Made by a program: the position numbers and the translations under genes. Below are positions 39,339 through 49,743 of a stretch of 64,000 nucleotides of DNA, one piece after another (the stretch's first letter is position 1; every line of letters starts with the position of its first letter). The DNA is from Arcuatula senhousia (lineage: Eukaryota; Mollusca; Bivalvia; Mytilida; Mytilidae). The notes beneath the pieces were generated by a model. That model saw only the letters and a list, made by a program, of their open reading frames with translations. It was not told the origin of the DNA and did no database searches. Location: contig OZ020311.1 in NCBI GenBank assembly GCA_963971305.1, positions 5,952,001 to 6,016,000 on the forward strand. The letters run 5' to 3'.

Positions 39339-42112
39339 AAAACATGGACACCAATAATATAGTTCCTATTTTTCTCTTTTTTTCTCCGCACCCCATATTT
39401 GAAAAAGTACAATTTTTGACATTGATTTTTAAAGATATATAATTATTTTACTTGAAAAAAAAAATTGGTAGCATTTGAGAAAAGGGAAAATGTAGGGATA
39501 TGCTGTTTACTATGGGTGGTGCGGCTAAGGATAAACAGTGAAATGAAAGTGGAAAACATGCGACTTTCACTTTGAGGTTAGTTATCTTGAAAAACTTCGT
39601 GGCCTCATACGGTTTTTTTGGCATGAAATGATTTTTTCATCTTTCCTAAAGTACAGCATATGCTTGAAACTTTGATTGAATCATTTTTAGAATTTTTAGA
39701 ATTTTTTATTCCAACCCTGTTTAACATTATTGTCAATGGAAAATCTTTTACAAGACTGAGACCTGAAATCCATATCTTCTTTTATAAAAGCAATGGTAAA
39801 GGGGTGACGTTATAAAACCTGGTGCTACCCACAATTTAGTTTGCCACGTGTGTGGTTAAGACCACAGTTGACGAGGGTATGGTGTTATAAAATATTTTCT
39901 TTTTCTTATGATCTGTTCCAAGTCACTCTATTCAATTCTCCAATGTGTCTTTGCCACGTTTTGTCGATTTTTTTTTCTTGGACATTTGAGATTGATCATC
40001 TTAATTCGGTATGTTTTTATTTCTAATTATTTCCAGAATTTATTATGCCATGATATCAAGAGAACGCTAACTAAAATGGCAACAACTTCTATAAAAGGTC
40101 AACTTTAATGCATTGTACAGATAGCTTTTATGAACTAAACAAGCAACAATCTTTCTGTAAAGGTTTCATTTTATTGGACAAAAATATTACTTTCAAAAAA
40201 TGCACCAATAGAAGTGGTTTTCTGCAAGCTTACAATCAATGGAAACTTCCGTGTAGAGGGAAATACACAAGACAGTTTTTCTTTGCATTTATTAGTTTTA
40301 TCCATAATTATGAGAAAACCCCGGGAGAAAACCCCTCCCTTTCACTTGCAAACAAATAGGTTCTCCATCTCACATGTCCCCTGGATCTTGAGATAAAAGA
40401 CAGGTCAGATTCTGAGATAAAGGAAAGTACGGGTTCTAGAAGGTCAATCTGATCCATATTTAGATCTACATCTCGAAATACACACTCTAGGAAGACTTTT
40501 AACAAAACTCACGACAAACTTTCCATTCTTGTGTCACAGCTCCAGTTTATGGAAATTACAAATCACAACCGATTTGTCTTACCAGAACTTGTGCATGTTG
40601 TGCTATATGTATTGATTTCTTTCGTAGAACGTCGACTTGGACACGCAAATTGTTAACACAGGGTAACAAATATGGGATGTCTATCTCTCATATCAGTTTA
40701 GATGTTAGTTTGTCATCGAGTTTTGTTCTCCTTTGCCGGATTTGACACACTGAGTTGGTTGTTTACAACGCGACGGGTTACCCTTCCGAAGTACTCGAGT
40801 TCACTTTGTTGATTGGTTTTCAGTTGTGTTTTTTGTTGTTTTATGTTATCTGTTTTTTTCGAACTGTTCTCAATCATGTTAACTGGTTTTGTCTTTGCTC
40901 TTTTGGACTTTTGACATTCGAATACCTCATTGGTACCTTCTGCTTGTTTCGAGCTTGTCACTTTCTGTAGTTTGGTGTAATTGTTCTTCACGGAAAAACC
41001 AATTTTCTACTTTTATAGGACCATACCTCCTAAAACAGGAGCGGTTATAGAAATTTTCGAAATGGGGTTCCAAGTTGAATGTAGTTCACCGAGGAAAAAA
41101 GGGGGTACAGACCAACTTTTTGAAAATCTACATAAAAACAACCAAAATTTTCGGAGAAAGGGAGGGTCCCAATTCTTTATAGATCCATTGATCCCAGGCT
41201 CCACAACTGCAGATAACTTTGATGAAAAGAGAAATAAGCAATATGTTTTACCTGAATAATGTTCCTTCCACTTAATCATATGTGTTTATTATTTCATTGA
41301 TTGTACGGCCCAGTTTTGGGCACCAAGAATCTATATACTACTACAATAACGAAGCGTTTTTTGTTAGCCGGGTTGCAGCCTAAACAACAAATGCTACGAC
41401 TAAGCTTCATATATCAAAATTAGGGGATGGTTGTGTCCTTTGAAAATTTCATTAGCACATATGCAATTATGTCTGCAGTTTGCTAATTATTCTAATTAAT
41501 TGATTCGGAAACGGTATAGCCGTCATCGTTCCGGAATTACACGCTGGTGGTCATACTAAAAAACGATAGGAAGCGTCCGAGCGGGTATTTGGCGCCCGAG
41601 ACTAAAAAAATATTCTTATTTGAAAATGTCACAGAATTATTTAATCAATCGATATATCAACCTAAAAAATACTAAAAAAAAACTAGAAGTACCTGTACGT
41701 GTAGAGGAAAAATGAATAAAAAATCTCATCGCCATGGTATTGAAAACTCTTCCATTAATTATGCTTAATATCTAAAATCTTTTAAATAATAGATTATCTT
41801 GGTAAGTTTACTACATGTATAAAATGAATGCCAAAAATGTTTTTCGTTAAAAATTGTAACTTGATAAAAAATGAAAACAATTTAAAATTTATCATATTGT
41901 AGTTAGCCTCAACGATGTCAATAAATTGACAAAATTGTGTAGCGATTGATTGAAACTTACCTGCCAGTGGACATTTTTTAATTTACAGGTTGGGTAACAC
42001 ACAATAAAAGATTATAATAGAAAATAATGAGATGTGGAATAAGTGTACGCGACACAACTCACATAACAAGCGGTAATTTAGAAAAACCACAATGAAAAAC
42101 TGCCAGTTACCA
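39339..42112. repeat. array unit 11 (2,774 bp)
   Basis: Last unit; it shares the C variant (40194) with unit 10. The next bases AAAACAT match the start of a further unit, then the sequence leaves the repeat at TTTAGAG. Confidence 0.95.
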
Positions 42113-42119
42113 AAAACAT

Positions 42120-42455
42120 TTTAGAGTTGAATAATACCGAAGAACCTTTATTTGCGATTAGCACAACCATGTAAGGTCACGCAAATGCAATGTTTTATTG
42201 TGTGATCTATTTTGTAAAGCAGCCAACGATTGATTTTCCCGCGAATGCGCGGGTTTTTCCTAGTTGGATAATAAAATTATCAGTACCTGTATCGACCTTC
42301 AAAATGGCTTCAATCTATAAAGCGGAAAAATCGTTCTAGACTTTAAATCCATCTTTTTTTTTTCAACTGGGAATCCATGTGGAATTAGTATCATTAGCAT
42401 ATTCACCTAAACATCACTGGATCACTAACTACACCAATATTTTGCTGTGGTACTC
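42120..42455. other. right flank of the array, no gene seen
   Basis: Unique sequence after the last unit. It includes a GC-rich hairpin CCCGCGAATGCGCGGG at 42239-42254, which stands out against the AT-rich surroundings and probably belongs to a short repeat. No exon is visible. Confidence 0.5.
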
Positions 42456-42599
42456 TGTGGCGGATCCAGAAATTTTCAAACGTGGTGGGGCGCAATTATA
42501 AAACACCTTCTGGGACCTCTTGTTTCATACAGTTCCTAACCATTTTTTGTCAAACGTAGGGGGGGCGGGCGCCCGGTACGCCGGTCCTAGATCCGCCTT
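42456..42599. mobile_element. hAT-like MITE with 8-bp target-site duplication
   Basis: The left end is TGTGGCGGATCCAGAAATTT and the right end TAGATCCGCCTT. It is flanked by TGGTACTC at 42448-42455 and again at 42600-42607, an 8-bp duplication of the length hAT transposases make. This copy ties the whole family (56, 47793, array units) to hAT-type insertion. No coding capacity. Confidence 0.75.
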
Positions 42600-42607
42600 T
42601 GGTACTC

Positions 42608-43190
42608 GTCTGAAGGCAGGGATGAACTTAAACTGATCTTCACAAAATGTTCATCAATGCAAAAGAAAAAAAATGCAACCCTCTGCGGGATCCGAAGAAT
42701 GCATCTTTCAAAGCATCCAAAGTTATCTGCCTTACTTATATAAATAGCTTGTGTGGCACTTTTGGCTAAGTAAGAATGGAACATTTGTGTTCCTGGGAAA
42801 GTGGTCCCTAACTTTGTAACTCGCATATTGAACCGCCACTGAACATATCTGAACATACCATATTATACAAGGCAAAATTAGTAAATGAATGATTGTGTCC
42901 ATTTGACAGAGTCAATTATGTAAAACTTAATGCCAGGCATTCCGCTGACATTTCACCATGAGGACATAAAAATATAAAATTATAAGTATTGGAATTTGCG
43001 AAAGACCAGTGGTCTCTTTAATATTTTTACAATAGCTGAAAACAAAATTCACTTTTCAATTGATTATTAATTTCGAAACTAGTGTGGCCAAGTGTACATG
43101 TCTTGCCCGTCTTCATCCCTGCAGAAATCATTATTAAAGGTCTTAAGATAATTCAGAAGGATACCTAAAGGCAATGGTCATGCGGCAGGT
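42608..43190. other. non-coding, no gene seen
   Basis: AT-rich sequence without a recognisable exon, RNA or element. A minus-strand 89-codon frame here has no domain and no splice context. Confidence 0.4.
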
Positions 43191-44275
43191 GACAGACTGA
43201 CAATCAACCAAGAGGACCAGATATCTAATTTACATTCCTCCAATGAAAACTATCAAAGTAACTCAACTGGAAACAAGGTCAAGTTCAAAAGATGAGGATG
43301 CTGTTGTACCAGTCTAACACTGAGTAATACAAATATTAAGTTTTATAAACCTATGACTTATAGTTCTCGCTCATAAAAATTAACACTGCTTTTGTTATGT
43401 TTTGAAAATATTTAATGTGACCCAATATAAAATTCCAAGGTAAAGGTCAAAAGATAGGATACAACTGTGCACAACTTCTAATGGGACATATGCACACCAA
43501 GTTTCATCAACTTAGGACTTATAGTTCTGGAGAAAAACAGGTGCTAATAAAACTTTAACATTGCAATTTGATAAGTTTTAAAAATTGTCAAAGTAACTCA
43601 AGCTAGACAAAGAACTTATAGTTTGGAGATATGGGGATGCTCGCAAAGCTTTAACATTGCTATTATATGTAATGAAAATTGTCAGTCAATCAACCAAAAT
43701 ATCAAACCAAGGTCAATGTCAAGGTCAAAAGATGGGGATGCAACTATGCATAGCTACTTATCAGTACTTGTGCATATTCACACCAAGTTTCATAAACTTA
43801 GTTCTTGTGATACGGGTGCTTGCAAAAACCGGAAAATCAAGGTCAAGGCCAAAAGATACTACTGGAACATATGCATACCAATTTCATCAAGCTAGAATTT
43901 ATAGTTCTTAAGATACGGGTTGCTTGTAAAACTTTAACATTGCTATTGTAATGTACTGAATATTGTCAGTCACTCAACCAAAAAAATCAAGGTCATGGTC
44001 AAAAGGTGGGGATACAACTGTGCTAAGTTACTACTGGTGCATATGTATACCAAGTTTCATCAACATTTCACGGGACTTTTAGTTCTTGAGATTTGAAGGT
44101 GCTCATAAAACTTCAACAATGAAATGCTGCTGCTGGTAAAGTAACACCTATGTCTTCCTGCACATCGCAAACCAAAAAAAAAAAAAATAAATAAAAAAAT
44201 CAACCAAGATCTACATAGAAAAATCTTGTATGAGGTCCAAGTTGCATGATATGGTGACAGACACATAGACCAAAA
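43191..44275 (+). repeat. degenerate mollusc-type tandem repeat (CAAGTTTCATCAA family)
   Basis: Loose repeats of one theme: AAGGTCAAAAGATGGGGATG, then CATATGCACACCAAGTTTCA, then CTTATAGTTCT with GATACGGG or GGAG, then AAACTTTAACATTGCTAT. The theme recurs five or six times with variable spacing (the TATAGTTCT block near 43357, 43520, 43618, 43903 and 44080). It has the same style as the 61.8-63.8 kb element. Two overlapping 84-90-codon frames are by-products. Confidence 0.6.
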
Positions 44276-44400
44276 CCTTATGTATATCTATATATTAAAT
44301 ATCAAATATCGAGGTACTTTTTTTCCAGAAGTTCATTTTCCATGTCTAACAAAAAGGCTTGAGTCACAAAAAGACCCAAGTTAACATAGTCTTTAACATA

Positions 44401-44485
44401 ACTGGCGGTTGTCCATTGTGGTTTTTCTGAATTGTGGGCTGTGTCGCATACACTTATTCCACATTTTATTATTTTCTATGGTCAT
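44401..44485 (+). repeat. SINE-like repeat B, truncated copy
   Basis: ACTGGCGGTTGTCCATTGTG, then GGTTTTTCTGAATTG, then GTGTCGCATACACTTATTCC, matching the 3' part of the copy at 5390-5745. Confidence 0.65.
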
Positions 44486-44578
44486 TGAACCATGAAAATG
44501 GGGTCAATGTCACCTGGCATGGTGCTGAGCACAAAGGTTCTGTATACCAAATATCATACAACTAATATTATACTTTTG

Positions 44579-45399
44579 TATGGAATGCCAAATTAACATA
44601 TATTCAATTAATTGTACCTATCTTCAAATAATTGAAGATATGTTCAATTGAATTATACCTATCTTCAAATAATTGAAGATATGTTCAATTGAATTATACC
44701 TATCTTCAATTGAATTATACCTATCTTCAATTCAATTATAGATATCTTCAATTCAATTATAGATATCTTCAATTCAATTATCAATGATTATACCTATCTT
44801 CAATTCAATTGTACCTATCTTCAATTCAATTAAACCTATCTTCAATTGAATAGAACCTATCTTCAATCGAATTGAACCTATCTTCATTTGAATTGAACCT
44901 ATCTTCAATCGAATTGAACCTATCTTCAATTGAATTAAACCTATCTTCAATTCAATTGTCTCTATATCTATAATTGAATTGAAGATAGGTATAATTCAAT
45001 TAAAGATAGGTGTAATTGAATTGAAGATATCTTCAAATGAATTGAAGATATCTTCAAATGAATTGAAGATATCTTCAAATGAATTGAAGATATCTTCAAA
45101 TGAATTGGAGATATCTCCAAATTAATTATGGAGATGTTGGAATTAGACCTATCTTCAAATGAATTTAAGATATCTTCAATTCAATTGAAGATAGGTACAA
45201 TTGAATTATACCTAGGTGCAATTAAATTGCACCTAGGTATAATTCATTTGAAGATAGGTTCAATTGATATGAAGATATCTTTAATTATTTGAAGATAGGT
45301 ACAATTGAATTAAAGATATCTTCAATTTATTTGAAGATATCTTAAATTTTTTGAAGATAGGTACAATTAATTGAATATATGTTAATTTGGCGTTCCATA
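44579..45399. mobile_element. 821-bp foldback element of palindromic 21-mers
   Basis: The ends are inverted repeats of nearly 50 bp starting TATGGAATGCCAAATTAACA (right end TGGCGTTCCATA). CTTTTG flanks both sides (44573-44578 and 45400-45405), fitting a 6-bp target duplication. The interior is made almost wholly of degenerate units of about 21 bp containing CTATCTTCAATTGAATT in the left half and its complement in the right half, with GAAGATATCTTC palindromes where they meet. The whole could form a long cruciform. No reading frame. It resembles foldback-type elements in design, but I do not recognise the family. Confidence 0.8.
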
Positions 45400-46030
45400 C
45401 TTTTGAAGTAATTCATTTTTCACAAAAGACCTAAATTTACAGTCCTAGAAAAAGCTATACTTGTACTTAACAGACATAAGAAATCAAATCTTATAAATAT
45501 TGATTTCATTCTGTGTTGGTTTTTTATACTTTATCTGCATAAAATTGACAATTCAAGACTGACCTTTAACAAATCACTGTATATTTTCATTGTCTAGGCA
45601 TTGCTTAACAGTTGTTCACATGTTGACACAATTGCAAGTGTGTAAATTCATACACTAGCATAAGTATATACCTCCACTCAATTATTTAAATGACTGACCA
45701 AAATGGAAATGGAAGGTGTGGTTTAATTCATCTTGCAAAAGCTGTGTTCCAAATTTGAAAACAATCCGTTAAGTATAAGCCATAATATCTTTAATGGAAG
45801 TTCTAGAAAGAAGGATAGCCAACAAGGTGATTGCAATATACCTGTTTTGCCATTAATGTTAAATTAAGTTTCTACTTCACGTTGGCCTTCAAGTCACCCC
45901 TTTTTAGCTGTTAAACCAGACCCTCAATTGAGCTCAGGTGTCTGACTAACATAGAAACCACAGGAATGTCAAGGTCCCTTCTTTTACCTCATTCAATGGG
46001 GGTTCTCCTGACAAAGGAGGATTTACTGGC

Positions 46031-46057
46031 ATACATACATACATACATACATACATA
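46031..46057. repeat. (CATA)n microsatellite
   Basis: Six to seven tandem ATAC/CATA tetranucleotides. Confidence 0.85.
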
Positions 46058-47792
46058 TAGTCTCCTCCCTTACAAAAGGGTATCAGATAAAAGTATATTA
46101 AGTGTTTTAATATTTATTTCTGTAAATGACTAGGTCATTTGTTAAGTTAGCAGTACAAAAAATAACAATTTATCTGCATACATGATAATATATGATATTT
46201 TAAGATAAATGATTTAAATTGCATAATTTTCAATATCTATGAATTAAAAATATGAGGCAATACAATGAAAATATCAAATGTATGCACTACATGTAAAATG
46301 TTCGCTATCACTGCTACAAGTGGACATGATATTATTTGATATGAAAATTTAATGACTAATGGATAATTAATTTATTGCCTGCGTAGAAATCATTTTATCT
46401 ATGTTTTACAATAATTCATTCTACCATTAAGTGATAAAGAACAAAATGATATATATTAATGGAGAATTGATTATTTTTCAAATAAAAAAGTCACAAATTA
46501 TTGATTAAATATTTGAATCAATATGTTATGACCAAACTTGATTTTTATATGTGATTTGAACATTTCCAAACTAAAAAATGTATTGTTCTCTTTCTTATTT
46601 GGCTTTTAAAATTAATATTCTATTAAATATATCAGTTATAAATAAAAACAAATAAATAACCAACATATAAAAATTCTTTAAAAAATGAAATGGAAAAGAT
46701 CAGTATTTTAGATAAAACAGCTTATTCTAACAATTATTCAGAATCCTGTCTTATTATTTAAATTACTCGGACAAAATTGTGGTTCAACTTTTAAAGGCAG
46801 ACATAACACACTGTATTACCGACTTGTATCATTTTTGTTGACACCCATTGGATACGATCACCACCCACTGGATGAATTTTTGCCTTGAAAGGAAAGAAGC
46901 TATTTTTATTTTCATTTTTATTATTTTTGAATGAAATTAAAGTTGTGTTTGTAGCTAAAGGGTAGATTTATTTGTCAATTATAGAAATTTATCACATGTG
47001 TCAACGAGCATCGCATTTGAATTGATTTTATTTGAAAAACTGTGCATAAGTCACCTGCACTTTAACAATTTGATAAACAGGACAAAACAGTCGCAGACCT
47101 CCGTTGCCCTTGGTGAAGCCTGGAACTGCCAGTGAATGAAACAAACTCCTTACAGTATTAAATATGAAGTAGCAAGTCAAGATTAAACAACCAACTACAT
47201 GATGTTGCTAAGACCAAAATGTTGAAATTTTTGTGACATTTAAGACACAAAAGCTGTATAGTGAGTGACCCTTATATGTTGCATCTGCAGAGGCATGCAA
47301 CATAAAAACTGAATAATTATAAATATAAAATCACAAAATTCTCCTAGCAAAATAAAAGGCATATAATATACAATCGATGGAATATATATAATAATGATAT
47401 GGAATCTTTATACAAATATATAATATGTCTATATACAGGGCACAACCTTGTTGATGAGGAATGTTCTGATTGGTGTAAAAACCAAATCAAAAACTGTACA
47501 ATATTCACAAAAATATATATCTACATTAATACAGGTATATTTACAATATATTTAATATCAATCATTTTCACACAGTTATTGCATTGCATTCATACAAATC
47601 CTTTCGCCAATTAATATAAATCTTTTTCAAAATAATAATTTAGTGAAATATTTCTCAAAAAATTTCATGTATAAAAATAAAGAACAGCCACTAATAATAC
47701 CCAAAACAAAAGAGGTTAAATATAGTAGTACATTTATTTACTCCAAAATCTAAATCTTCTTGTACTGACACAACCACTTAACATTCCAAATT
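46058..47792. other. AT-rich non-coding DNA
   Basis: No exon, RNA gene or clear element. It lies downstream of crumbs on the minus strand and could include distal 3' UTR. A minus-strand AATAAA occurs near 47728-47733, but nothing proves it is used. Confidence 0.4.
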
Positions 47793-47963
47793 CAGGGGCG
47801 GATCCAGAAATTTTCGAAAAGGGGGGGGTTCCACATACTGGGTTCTGTGGGCCAAAGGGGGGGGTTCCAGACCAATTTTGCTGAAAATCTACACAAAAAT
47901 TTTAAAATTTCGGAGGAAAGGGGGGGTTCCAACCCCCAAAACCCCCCTCTGGATCCACCACTG
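47793..47963. mobile_element. hAT-like MITE, well-preserved copy
   Basis: Left end CAGGGGCGGATCCAGAAATT, right end CTGGATCCACCACTG. Two G-runs of eight lie inside, plus GGGTTCCAGACCAATTTTGC. It is 171 bp and the clearest copy of the family. No convincing target duplication is seen. Confidence 0.75.
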
Positions 47964-47973
47964 AAATTATTTA

Positions 47974-48197
47974 GGCCATTATAATAAAATATTCCTGATT
48001 CTCATCCCCTCCTGCCTCGATTTTTAAGCCCCCTCAAAAAATTTTATTTTGATTTTTTAGGAATTTTGTTCAATTTTGGCTAATTTGCTTTAAAATGGCA
48101 CAATATTTTATCAAAATGGATAAAAATAAAATTTGTCCACCCGAACCATATTTTCAAGAAATTTGGATGAGAATCTAGGAATTATTTTATTATGGCC
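47974..48197. mobile_element. 224-bp MITE with ~35-bp inverted ends and TTA duplication
   Basis: Starting GGCCATTATAATAAAATATT and ending with the imperfect complement (AATTATTTTATTATGGCC). Both ends carry a CTGATTCTCATCC-like continuation. TTA lies at both flanks (47971-47973 and 48198-48200). It begins only 10 bp after the neighbouring hAT-like MITE. A TA/TTA duplication would suit a Tc1/mariner- or PIF-type transposase. That is inference. Confidence 0.7.
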
Positions 48198-48200
48198 TTA

Positions 48201-49603
48201 CTTTCAAGGACTAAATAAATCTAAATTCAAAATATACATGTAGTTTCAAGCTCAAACATTATTTCTAAACCATGCATACATACAATGAGTATTACAAAGC
48301 TTTTCAAATGGTCATGCTTGGATAGAATTTTTTGATGAAGCACATCCATTTTACATGTAACCATGGAAAAAAGGAAAAAAAGGAATGTTTGGGTTATGCC
48401 CCTTAGAACAATAAACAGTTTCTTTTTTTTTACAACCTTCTGTTTATGATATGTTCTTATATAAACCAAGTATTTGGGATGGAATGATTTGGTAGTAAAA
48501 TGTATATAAAAGTCTTAACTGATATGTATTTAATCAAATTTCACAACCGTTTAAATAAAAGTACAAAAAACAACACTTGTATAAAATCCTTTTCCAAAAT
48601 ATATTCTAAATCTGTTTAAATGATTAAATATTGTTAAGTGGAAAGAATAAAATAAGCAAACAGACCTGTCTGTATCTTTTTGACATTTTTTTTTCTACAT
48701 GTATGTGTACTTAAAAATATAAGATCTAACCTTTGGTCAACATTTTCACACACAAAAAATCATCACAGCACCTATAATCATGTTATGTTTAACAATTATC
48801 AGAAAAGCAATTCTTTTTCAAACATTCTAAAATCCTTACAGTATAATTCACCAACAACATCAAACAACATCTTAAATGCCACCATTCATACCCATGAATT
48901 TCTTGCATCTTTAAATTATACACTTTTGATCTATTATGTATGAATTTCATAAATGTTTTAAGTATTTTCATGAATTTATGTTGATTAATCTCATCACAAG
49001 TTGTAAATTTATGCATGATTTTGTCATATGTACAAATGCATATTCATAATGTAAACAATTATTGTATTTCTGAACTTAATACTGGACACTATTTTTGGGT
49101 CTGATGAAACCAGTATGTTAAGATTGCACCATTTGCATAGCTATAAAGCATTTTACTACAATAGCTCTCCTCCATATCAGGGAGTGCTACTTGTACCTAT
49201 CCATAGTCTTGTGTTTCAGAAAGGGGCACATTTGGTTCCCATTGGAATGTAAAGTATGGCACTTTCTACATGACATATGTTTTTCACTTATGCGTCCAAG
49301 CTGTATAGTTCATAAACTCTGAGGTGAGTCAACATCCTTGGTTTACTTAAGTCTTTCCTTATTCATCTTTTGACATAGTCTCATAGCACTTTGCAGTATA
49401 AGGTGAAGTAAGTCTTTAAGCTTTTAAAAGTTGTCCATGCAATCTATAAATTTTCCTTTTCCTTCACTTCATTAAACTGACAATGATTCAGCCGTTTAAT
49501 AGGACAGTTATTCTTCTTTTGAAGGTCAATTTATGTTTTCACTGACATTCCAATTTTCTTAATTTGATTTTGATTCTGCATACAAAAAACTAACACTTAG
49601 GTA
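48201..49603 (-). other. probable crumbs 3' UTR and downstream DNA
   Basis: No coding exon is visible. Directly downstream of the crumbs stop on the minus strand, so at least part is likely 3' UTR. Several small open frames (for example 48680-48943) show no domain and no codon-like composition. Confidence 0.4.
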
Positions 49604-49743
49604 TCATATTAGTCTTTCTTCTGGAGGGGGTTTGAGAACGTGACCCAGTTCTACCCGTGAACCAGTCACTTCCTGTCTACTGGGACTGTATGTACCTCTG
49701 GTTGCTCTCTTGCTACGAGCACACATCACAAACACTATGACAC
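49604..49743 (-). CDS. crb: crumbs terminal exon, cytoplasmic tail with ERLI end
   Basis: 140 bp from acceptor TTTTACAG|GT to TGA. It completes the helix (VIVFVMCA) and gives the tail [17 protein letters not shown], a short variable stretch, then [16 protein letters not shown] is the FERM-binding core. The two residues flanking the conserved arginine (RGT, YSPS) correspond to the aPKC target region. ERLI is the type II PDZ ligand for PALS1/Stardust. This exon is not reported by simple frame scans because it lacks an ATG. Confidence 0.95.

Larger units (their letters stand above)
9621..42119. repeat. 32.5-kb tandem array of eleven ~2.77-kb units
   Basis: Eleven direct copies start at 9621, 12395, 15169, 18602, 22034, 24809, 27583, 30357, 33131, 36563 and 39339, and the last ends at 42112. 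The seven bases AAAACAT that open unit 1 recur right after unit 11 (42113-42119). Basic unit 2,774 bp. Units 3, 4 and 9 are longer by a 658-bp internal duplication. Apart from this I found only a handful of differences in 32 kb: a G-run length change in units 3 and 5, a T-run and an A-run change in unit 10, an A-to-C shared by units 10 and 11, and a T-to-C in unit 7. The unit is a patchwork of older repeats and shows no convincing gene; small open frames recur simply because the DNA recurs. Such uniformity means very recent amplification, strong homogenisation, or an assembly effect. Confidence 0.97.

Noticed and set aside
10123..41279. Recurrent open frames of 60-98 codons on both strands throughout the array, apparently a tandem gene family
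   Set aside because: They recur only because the unit recurs. They overlap each other in several frames, coincide with transposon and repeat remnants, and show no domain or codon bias.
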